This document shows positions 40,469-46,363 of a stretch of 46,363 nt of DNA, piece after piece. The notes below the pieces were generated by a model that was given only the letters and a program-made list of their open reading frames with translations, was not told the DNA's origin and ran no database searches. The translations under genes and the position numbers were made by a program. This stretch comes from a virus: IMG/VR virus record IMGVR_UViG_3300025849_000066, positions 1 to 46,363 of that record. The stretch is one strand, 5' to 3'. How positions within the stretch are numbered: position 1 is the stretch's first letter; each line of letters starts with the position of its first letter.

Positions 40469-40696
40469 TCATTCTCCAATACAGGATTAATTTCACCCAT
40501 AATAATAGCCCCTTCATGATGTCCTAGAAAATATGTGGCCAAACTCTCTTTAGACAGTGAAATCATATCTCCGTTTTTATTGCAAATTCTTTGTGAGGAA
40601 CCATACGTAAGGATTAAACGGATATTGAGGTGTTGTTATATAATGAGTAGCCCAAGTTGGGGCTTTCTGTAAATCAGATTGCGTTAAATTACACAT
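40465..40696 (-). pseudogene. LENE-tailed small gene split by a +1 frameshift (paralogue of 43032-43259)
   Basis: The 5' part starts at ATG 40696 (MCNLTQSDLQKAPTWATH) and stops at TAA 40577 after 39 codons (ending FLTKNLQ). In the +1 frame the sequence continues KNGDMISLSKESLATYFLG and ends GEINPVLENE at 40465. The join would give about 76 residues, matching the 75-aa product of 43032-43259, which has KAPTWATH at the same place and ends TEINIQLDNE. Either an indel near GCAATAAAAACGG inactivated it or it uses programmed frameshifting. Confidence 0.72.
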
Positions 40697-40893
40697 GAAC
40701 CCCCCTCACATTCACTCGCTTTACCGTCCCCTTCTAAATCAAATTGAAGGACACGGGAATATTCATCATTACAGATTTGTTTCAACATCTCCGTAAATGA
40801 TTCTAAGGATTCTAAATCCATGGCTGCCACTGTACCGTGACGCTCTGTAGTGAAGAAGTATTTCTCACTGTATTTATCATAATCAACTTTCAT
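40684..40893 (-). CDS. Small 69-aa protein of unknown function
   Basis: It starts MKVDYDKYSEKYFFTTERHG and ends ECEGGSCVI. I use ATG 40893, which overlaps the stop of the 68-aa gene, over an upstream in-frame start within that gene. Mixed alpha/beta, acidic, with two Cys at the end. No family recognised. Confidence 0.68.
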   Translation of the reverse strand: MKVDYDKYSEKYFFTTERHGTVAAMDLESLESFTEMLKQICNDEYSRVLQFDLEGDGKASECEGGSCVI

Positions 40894-41089
40894 TTTTATT
40901 CTTCTTTGTTGGACGGGCTTCCCACAGTTCCGCATACTCCTGCATAACAGATAGTATGTACCCTCTAAGGAAATTTTTTTTATCACCTATTAGGGATGAA
41001 TTGTTTATCTCACGTTTAATGACATCCTTTAGGTGACGTCTTCGATTCCTGTTAGTTGGGTCAAATTTATAATGTCTAGGTATTCCCAT
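40883..41089 (-). CDS. Small basic 68-aa protein
   Basis: It starts MGIPRHYKFDPTNRNRRRHLK and ends RPTKKNKNES, helical and basic, so nucleic acid binding is plausible. The ATG overlaps the polymerase stop (TAATG), and it is therefore probably coupled to polymerase translation. Not recognised. Confidence 0.65.
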   Translation of the reverse strand: MGIPRHYKFDPTNRNRRRHLKDVIKREINNSSLIGDKKNFLRGYILSVMQEYAELWEARPTKKNKNES

Positions 41090-43035
41090 TAGTGAACCTC
41101 ATACCAGTTTTTACCAATCTTGGCTTCACCCTTCTGGGGGACCTTGAATTTAAAATAATCAGACGCTACAGAGAATGCTCTTTCTAGAATCTTAGCAATG
41201 TCCTGTCCCAATTCCTCACGACATTCCACTGTTATTTCATCATGGTAGAAACAAACAATCACGTAGTCATCACCCCATTTATATTTATCTGCAAGGAACT
41301 TGTGAACTAGGTTGTACACAGCACTCATATAAATTGCTTCATCACTCTGAACTGCATAAACTAAAACAGCGTGTCCAGACTTGATGTAGATAGGAGCGCC
41401 ATCCAATCCTCTAATCCAACCATCGTAATAGTCTTTCTTACCCCAACGGTTGACTCTCACTTTAGCGTTCTTCTGCCATTCCTCTGTAACCTTGTCAATC
41501 AGTGCAGCTTTAGCTGGGAACACTTTACGTAATGCTTCACGTATTTCGCCACCAGCTTCTTTGCTTCCACCAGCCATCTTACCAAGTTTGTTATCAGATG
41601 CTCCAAACGTCCACCCAAAGTTATAGTTCTTGGCTTTACCACGACTAATCTGATGCAATTTGAAGGCCGATAATACAGGGTTGATTGCAAACTGCGCCAA
41701 TGTATGGCTGTCTGTCCCATCTTCCTTCTGACCTTCCAACAACATCTTCGTGAATGCGTCGTCCCCAGCCCTGTCTGCCATCATTCGGTCTTGACATGAA
41801 GCAGCATCAGCTGACACTAGCACCCACCCACCTCTGGATGTAAAACCTTTACGCATCTGTTTACCAAACCATGCCTCGGCATTAGGGACGTTAGCTATGT
41901 TTCCATGCTTAGCCCTTCGTGTATCAGCAAGACCTGTAACACGACTCTCAAGACGACCGTCTTCCCTCACCCTATCCAACCATCCTTGAATGTTAGAACG
42001 TCTGTGAGCGCTCTTGGCACGCTTAGCATACAGCTTACCAGCCTTTCCTTCAACTCCGGGAAAGTCACCATCCTTCGGCATCTTAGGTGAACGAGGATTA
42101 CCATCCGCATCTAAGTTCCATTCAGCTGGTTCCCATCCCTGAGAAATCATCCAGTCTTTAGACTCTGCTGGGCTACCTAAATCAACAGGCCTAAAGTTTA
42201 TACGAGTGAATGGTCCAGCTACTTGCTGCACATTATCACAAGAAGAATCATAAGCATTCAACCGACAATTACACCCGCTAGAAATTCCATAATGTTTCTC
42301 CACTGATGCGGAATAAGCCCCACTCTTCATGAATGGTTTCTTAACCCATCCATATTCACCATCTTTTTTAGATTCCAAGATGTCATAAACAATCGGAAGA
42401 TGTTTCTCCAATACGGAGTCTACCTTTCCTACCCATTTATCAAGGAGGCGTATGCAACGCTCCATGTAAGGACGGTCTACTAACCATCCAGCCTGCTCTT
42501 GTTTAAACAGATTCTCCCAGAGCTTGAAAGTTAATAGATGAGCATTCCTCCAATTTAAACCCTCACCTTCTTTTTGTAAAGCATGATAAGTGGCGACGTT
42601 AATCCTTACGTCTTCCTCACAACGGAATAGAATTTCTTCGTTGTACTCATCCCAGTATTCAATTTCTGGTTTATCAATACCAACCCTTACTCCCCATGCA
42701 TAAAGACCGTGTACTTTCATCGCCTCCTTTTTATTCTTAGCGTGGAAGGGAGCTGTACGATGGGGATTCTGCAACCGTGACATCAACAAGGTATCAACTT
42801 TCTTACCTTCAAATTCATAACCCAACACTTGTTTAATGGCAGGCACGTCATACTGGATTATGTTATGACCAATCCAAACATCAACGGTTTTCAGAAACGC
42901 AACAAACTCGTTCATCTCATAAGGCTTAAACTTCCAGACCTCTTTACCATCTAAAGTCATTGCAACAGCACAATGAAGTTTTGTGATGGTGTTGAGGAGT
43001 CCATTAGCCTCTATATCAATGACGACTATTCTCAT
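41089..43035 (-). CDS. DNA polymerase, family A, T7 gp5-like
   Basis: The 648-aa protein has 3'-5' exonuclease motifs DIEANGL (Asp7, Glu9), HNIIQYD (Asn58, Asp63) and CEEDVRIN (Asp142), then polymerase motif A VSADAASCQDR (Asp410), motif B RGKAKNYNFGWTFG (Arg465, Lys469) and motif C YHDEITV (Asp599, Glu600). Compared with T7 gp5, Gln415 replaces Glu480, and Phe473 and Phe477 replace Tyr526 and Tyr530. It is slightly shorter than gp5 (704 aa). It replicates the phage genome with primase-helicase and SSB. The start overlaps a LDNE end. Confidence 0.95.
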   Translation of the reverse strand: MRIVVIDIEANGLLNTITKLHCAVAMTLDGKEVWKFKPYEMNEFVAFLKTVDVWIGHNIIQYDVPAIKQVLGYEFEGKKVDTLLMSRLQNPHRTAPFHAKNKKEAMKVHGLYAWGVRVGIDKPEIEYWDEYNEEILFRCEEDVRINVATYHALQKEGEGLNWRNAHLLTFKLWENLFKQEQAGWLVDRPYMERCIRLLDKWVGKVDSVLEKHLPIVYDILESKKDGEYGWVKKPFMKSGAYSASVEKHYGISSGCNCRLNAYDSSCDNVQQVAGPFTRINFRPVDLGSPAESKDWMISQGWEPAEWNLDADGNPRSPKMPKDGDFPGVEGKAGKLYAKRAKSAHRRSNIQGWLDRVREDGRLESRVTGLADTRRAKHGNIANVPNAEAWFGKQMRKGFTSRGGWVLVSADAASCQDRMMADRAGDDAFTKMLLEGQKEDGTDSHTLAQFAINPVLSAFKLHQISRGKAKNYNFGWTFGASDNKLGKMAGGSKEAGGEIREALRKVFPAKAALIDKVTEEWQKNAKVRVNRWGKKDYYDGWIRGLDGAPIYIKSGHAVLVYAVQSDEAIYMSAVYNLVHKFLADKYKWGDDYVIVCFYHDEITVECREELGQDIAKILERAFSVASDYFKFKVPQKGEAKIGKNWYEVH

Positions 43036-43259
43036 TCATTATCCAATTGAATGTTAATTTCGGTGACTCTATATAAATGAGGTAATCCAGATAAAAAAGA
43101 TGTTACATCTTTTTCACACTGAGGCCGTAGGTGAAATATTTCTTCAGTGTTATAACGGCTCCATCTATAATCTTTACAATTAACCCACCAATAACCCCCA
43201 TATTCTATATGTTCAACTAGATGTGTAGCCCAAGTAGGAGCTTTATTTAGTAAGTTCAT
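43032..43259 (-). CDS. Small LDNE-tailed protein with KAPTWATH motif
   Basis: The 75-aa protein starts MNLLNKAPTWATHLVEHIEYG and has YWWVNCKDYRWSRY, then ends INIQLDNE (codons TTG GAT AAT GAA TGA). The tail is a one-residue variant of LENE, and it weakens the coupled ribosome site. It is the intact paralogue of the frameshifted locus at 40465-40696. It lies between the sigma factor and DNA polymerase. Function unknown. Confidence 0.75.
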   Translation of the reverse strand: MNLLNKAPTWATHLVEHIEYGGYWWVNCKDYRWSRYNTEEIFHLRPQCEKDVTSFLSGLPHLYRVTEINIQLDNE

Positions 43260-43743
43260 ATTTAGTTCTCACCTCTGATTGAAACTTTCGACATAGCTCA
43301 CTAATGTATGGTTGGCGTACTCCCATAACTTGAGAGACAACACTTTGCTTTTCTCCATAGAATAGATGCATATAAATAATGTCTCTATCCCCTCCTGGAT
43401 AACGCAACAGATGCTCCTTAACTTCCGCAAGAACACCTACAGCCCGCACTTCATCAGCTAATTCACTAGATTCCCAATGAGTTTCTTCCACCTCTACAGA
43501 ATCAATATTGCCATTCTGGTAGTCACGAATACGATTATTCAACATGAATTGCAGATAACTATTAGTTCCTACAAAATCAATTGGAATGCGTTCCCAGTAT
43601 TTATAAGCACGTTCGTAGGTGTCTTGAACAACATCCTCTGCCCAAAACTCTCCTACTTTACGTTTTGCCCTCACAAGGAGGGCGTCACGATGTTCGGCAT
43701 AATGTTGGTCAATAATCTTATACACAATTGTTTTCTTATCCAT
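43243..43743 (-). CDS. ECF-like sigma factor
   Basis: The 166-aa protein has a region 2-like segment ALLVRAKRKVGEFWAEDVVQDTYERAYKYW, where EDVVQDTYERA matches the sigma70 region 2 core. A linker follows, then a region 4-like helix-turn-helix (IIYMHLFYGEKQSVVSQVMGVRQPYISELCRKF). The size fits ECF sigma factors. phiEco32 also encodes such a factor to direct host RNA polymerase to later phage promoters, and a similar role is likely here since no phage RNA polymerase is seen. Confidence 0.82.
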   Translation of the reverse strand: MDKKTIVYKIIDQHYAEHRDALLVRAKRKVGEFWAEDVVQDTYERAYKYWERIPIDFVGTNSYLQFMLNNRIRDYQNGNIDSVEVEETHWESSELADEVRAVGVLAEVKEHLLRYPGGDRDIIYMHLFYGEKQSVVSQVMGVRQPYISELCRKFQSEVRTKYELTK

Positions 43744-45398
43744 TACATCTCCACGAACATTCCGTTCAATTTATTCCAGAAAAGATTAGTAGGCCCAACC
43801 TCGCCAAACTCACGGTCTTCCAGTAACACCAAGTGACGACAGTTACGGTCATCTTCTGGCAAGTCAGGGTCTTTATTACCTTCTAACCCGAACATGTAGT
43901 TACAAGAACGTGCCATAGCACGGCTCCCTGCAAACTGAGAAGACAACACCTTACCCCCACGTTCATGCGGCTGTCCACCATCTGGGTTACGCAAGTGACA
44001 GAAGATAAGGATTACAATATCCAAATCCAATGCCATAGCTGCCAACTCCTGTGAAATTTCTTGCAACTTGGTGTTAGCTGTTGCGCTATCCATTCCGTTT
44101 GTTAAGTTGGTGATTGGGTCGATGAATACAGCTTTAACCCCTTGCGAAGCTGCTGCACGAATATCACCTTTTAAAGTGTCCCATCCAAGATGTTGATAGA
44201 GATTCAATAGGACGAGTTTGTTACGCATCACCTGACACGCTTCATCATACTTTCTCTCATCAAATTCCACTTTAGGGTCGTGGAATATTGCTCCAGCAAT
44301 TTTACCAGCCATCAATTTAACTGTCTTCTTATTGGCTTCTTCTGGCTTAGCCATTAGAATTTTTAATCCATGCTCTTGAATAAGGTGAGCCCCGATGGCG
44401 TTCACCACCTCACTCTTGCCCATTTTCTGAGCTGCGCCAATGTAAATTGTTTCCCCAAACCTAATCCCACGAGTTTTATTCGTAGTTTCAACCCAAGGCC
44501 AAGACAGTCCGTATTCAGCCTGCTCTTTAGCTGCTTCAAACAAATCATCTGCATATACCAGACGAGTGTTCTTAGGCACTTCTGCGTTAAACATCACCGC
44601 GTTGAACAAAGCTTTCATATGACCCTTCAAGACGCAATCATTAACGTCTTTGCAAGGTATTGATGCTACTTTTGCATCCGGCAACACCTTAAGTGTATCT
44701 TCAATAGCAGCTTTGCCAGCATCATCATTGTCGAAGACAAGTACCACTTCCTTGAAATGCTTACGAATTTCGGATACGACTTTTGCAAGGTCTTTACCTG
44801 CGCCCGCCGCTCCATGAGGAATAGATACCACCGCAGGGATGTTTCCTTCGTATTGACCCCCTTTATTTCTCTGCATAATCACAGAGAACAAAGACATGGC
44901 ATCAATCTCACCCTCGGTGATAAAGAGCTTAGGACTGCCAGAAGCAATCGCTTTAGCCCACCCAAATGGATACACGCCCTTCATCTGGCCCACTGAACGA
45001 ATGTGCTTACCCTCAACCACCCTATATTTATAACCTTCAACCTTTCCGGTATCTAGAGATTCATATGGGTAATAATGGACAGCTACACTCTCTCTGCGTT
45101 CTTGGTCAAACGTAACTCGTGTACCGAAATACTGCATTGTTGCCAGTCCAATCTTCCTATCCTCCAACTCATGGAATGGGTAGGTTGAAATTTCATCCAG
45201 TTCCTTCTGAATTTCTTCTGGGCTTTTTGTTGTCCTAACAACTCCAGATTGCTCCATAGTGTTTCCACCAAGAGGATCTGGTTCAAACGTTTTACAGCTG
45301 AAACAAAAACCTGTTACTCTGCCATCTTCTTCTTCATAAAGATTCAATCCCTGACGACTCCCACAGTGGTGCGCCATTCGTCCGCAAAGTGTTCCCAA
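43743..45398 (-). CDS. Primase-helicase, T7 gp4-like (TTG start)
   Basis: The 551-aa protein has an N-terminal zinc-binding motif (Cys5, Cys12, Cys32, Cys35; HCGSRQGLNLYEEE and GFCFSC), a toprim-type primase domain with FITEGEIDAMS (Glu162) and VFDNDDAGKAA, and a RecA/DnaB-like helicase with Walker A GAAQKMGKS (321-329), Walker B KAVFIDPITN and a later ILIFCHLRNP. The TTG start is favoured since AGGAG lies 6 nt upstream and it keeps Cys5 of the zinc motif. It unwinds the fork and makes primers. Confidence 0.94.
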   Translation of the reverse strand: MGTLCGRMAHHCGSRQGLNLYEEEDGRVTGFCFSCKTFEPDPLGGNTMEQSGVVRTTKSPEEIQKELDEISTYPFHELEDRKIGLATMQYFGTRVTFDQERRESVAVHYYPYESLDTGKVEGYKYRVVEGKHIRSVGQMKGVYPFGWAKAIASGSPKLFITEGEIDAMSLFSVIMQRNKGGQYEGNIPAVVSIPHGAAGAGKDLAKVVSEIRKHFKEVVLVFDNDDAGKAAIEDTLKVLPDAKVASIPCKDVNDCVLKGHMKALFNAVMFNAEVPKNTRLVYADDLFEAAKEQAEYGLSWPWVETTNKTRGIRFGETIYIGAAQKMGKSEVVNAIGAHLIQEHGLKILMAKPEEANKKTVKLMAGKIAGAIFHDPKVEFDERKYDEACQVMRNKLVLLNLYQHLGWDTLKGDIRAAASQGVKAVFIDPITNLTNGMDSATANTKLQEISQELAAMALDLDIVILIFCHLRNPDGGQPHERGGKVLSSQFAGSRAMARSCNYMFGLEGNKDPDLPEDDRNCRHLVLLEDREFGEVGPTNLFWNKLNGMFVEM

Positions 45399-45414
45399 AG
45401 CGTTCTCCTATTTA

Positions 45415-45465
45415 TTCATTTTCTAAGTTAATACTGGCAAGTTCAACTTCACCAATTGAATGGAG
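45415..45465 (-). other. In-frame LENE extension behind the UGA stop of the ATP-grasp ligase
   Basis: After TGA at 45468-45466 the frame continues LHSIGEVELASINLENE, then TAA at 45414-45412. No start codon precedes it. The LENE codons here (TTA GAA AAT GAA) contain no GGAG, and the next gene has its own AGGAG further on, so a ribosome-site explanation does not account for this tail. Confidence 0.55.
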
Positions 45466-46236
45466 TCATTCAAACACCTCCGAAAAACGGCGTGCATAAC
45501 CTTCAAGAGTTGTGCCAGCTAACCCCGGAGCTGTATTAACCTCAAGAACATAATATTTATCTTCACGTTCATTGTAGATTAAATCCACAGCACCAAAATC
45601 CAGCCCTAAACATTCAACAGCTTTAAGGGAGTTTTCACTTGCTACATCACTTGGCACCACGCCCTCACGAGCAAAGATAAAACCACCATACAGATTACGA
45701 ACCTTCCAGTTAACATCTGCGTCCTCCACCTCCCGCCGACGGGCTTTACGCTGGATATCAACTACCTGTCCCATAAAGACATGATAACGATATTCTTGTT
45801 GCTTCTTCACGTAAGCAGTATAAAGAGGTGCGTCAACCAAATCATCGACTGACTCACAAATAACAATACCAGCGCCGCTATGCCCATTGAGGACAGTACG
45901 AGCAACAATACTACGACCAGCACTGTTTTGTAAATATTCACGGGCTTGCTCCTTAGTTGTAAAGAACTCTGGAATTGAGACACCTTTTCTTTCAAAGAGT
46001 TCAAAAGATTTTAATTTATTTGATGCGTTACGAATTGCTTGTGGAGGATTAAGAATCTTCTCACACGCACCAACTTGGTCAGGCAGCGTACCAGCTCCCC
46101 AGTTGATGATAGCTTTTCCACGTCCGCCTTTAAACTTACTTCCAACCCCATGTTTAACGCGTTTAACACCTAAAGCTTGAGCCAGTGCTTTTGCACCTTC
46201 ACTATGAGGATTGTGGGAATATACGTAAGATTTCAT
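45466..46236 (-). CDS. ATP-grasp carboxylate-amine ligase (RimK-like)
   Basis: The 256-aa protein has an N-terminal pre-ATP-grasp part (1-75), the ATP-binding SIVARTVLNGHSGAGIVI (109-126, flexible loop NGHSGAG), KKQQEYRYHVF and the Mg-binding Asp218 plus LEVNTAPGL (Glu232, Asn234). This order is that of ATP-grasp peptide ligases such as RimK. It should activate a carboxylate as acyl phosphate and form an amide bond. It belongs to the same module as the two glutamine-synthetase-fold ligases just across the contig join. It ends in TGA with an in-frame LENE tail beyond. Confidence 0.92.
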   Translation of the reverse strand: MKSYVYSHNPHSEGAKALAQALGVKRVKHGVGSKFKGGRGKAIINWGAGTLPDQVGACEKILNPPQAIRNASNKLKSFELFERKGVSIPEFFTTKEQAREYLQNSAGRSIVARTVLNGHSGAGIVICESVDDLVDAPLYTAYVKKQQEYRYHVFMGQVVDIQRKARRREVEDADVNWKVRNLYGGFIFAREGVVPSDVASENSLKAVECLGLDFGAVDLIYNEREDKYYVLEVNTAPGLAGTTLEGYARRFSEVFE

Positions 46237-46363
46237 TTATTCATTCTCTAATTGAAGTGGATAGAAATACAGGGGGGATTTATCCTGACTACTTATAGGA
46301 CATATTTCCTCTATATTAGTTGTCTCCAGTTTTACAATAATGAAACTGTCACTAACATATCTA
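45992..46363. repeat. Terminal redundancy, right copy (matches 2-373)
   Basis: This is the right copy of the terminal repeat. The T at 46096 is the only difference that I find. It contains the N-terminal part of the ATP-grasp gene and the 3' end of the small LENE gene. Confidence 0.93.
46237..46363 (-). CDS. Small LENE-tailed protein, C-terminal part (cut by window edge)
   Basis: It is the redundant copy of the 3' portion of the gene complete at 247-474, ending in LQLENE just before the ATP-grasp start. Confidence 0.9.
   Translation of the reverse strand, partial: RYVSDSFIIVKLETTNIEEICPISSQDKSPLYFYPLQLENE

Overview
The window is a near-complete genome of a short-tailed, T7-like phage (podovirus) of a Gram-negative, probably enterobacterial, host. 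The phage call rests on small and large terminase, portal, scaffold, capsid, gp11/gp12-like tail tube proteins, gp14-like and large ejection proteins, a family A DNA polymerase with exonuclease domain, primase-helicase, 5'-3' exonuclease and a gp2.5-like SSB. The host call rests on a SAR endolysin, a lambda-like overlapping Rz/Rz1 pair and a hexapeptide-repeat family common in enterobacterial phages, so it is an inference. No single-subunit RNA polymerase is visible. A small ECF-like sigma factor is encoded instead.

The first about 372 bases repeat at the end (2-373 and 45992-46363) with one synonymous difference, and the repeat cuts through an ATP-grasp gene. The contig is therefore circular or permuted with arbitrary ends, with a unit length of about 45,990 bp. 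On that circle there are two transcription units. A rightward virion and lysis unit runs 13143-34876. A leftward unit runs from about 12.5 kb down to 1, across the join, and on to 34987. They diverge from a 1.65-kb non-coding region (11491-13142) rich in repeats and promoter-like sequences, and converge on a bidirectional terminator at 34.9 kb.

Layout: 1-7.9 kb and 45.5-46.2 kb carry a peptide/amide-ligase module like that of phiEco32: ATP-grasp ligase, amidoligase_2, phiEco32-type COOH-NH2 ligase, class II and class I glutamine amidotransferases and a 476-aa unknown, interleaved with small SH3/KOW-like proteins. 8.0-10.1 kb holds three paralogous beta-helix genes made of 18-bp repeats. 10.2-11.7 kb has unknown leftward genes. 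13.1-34.9 kb has tailspike, packaging, head, tail, ejection proteins, lysis cassette and appendage proteins. 35-45.4 kb has replication and nucleotide genes, an HslV-like threonine peptidase and many very small genes.

The most striking observation is a shared C-terminal tetrapeptide, Leu-Glu-Asn-Glu (LENE), on unrelated small proteins of the leftward unit. There are nine intact LENE ends, one LDNE end, two LENE tails lying in frame behind the UGA stops of two of the ligases, one in a frameshifted gene and one destroyed by a 17-bp tandem duplication. The codons usually also supply the Shine-Dalgarno of the next gene. In several copies the Shine-Dalgarno is lost while LENE is kept with synonymous codons, which points to selection on the peptide. 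With carboxylate-amine ligases and a proteasome-like peptidase in the same genome, a Pup-like conjugation or C-terminal modification system is a testable hypothesis, not a demonstrated one.
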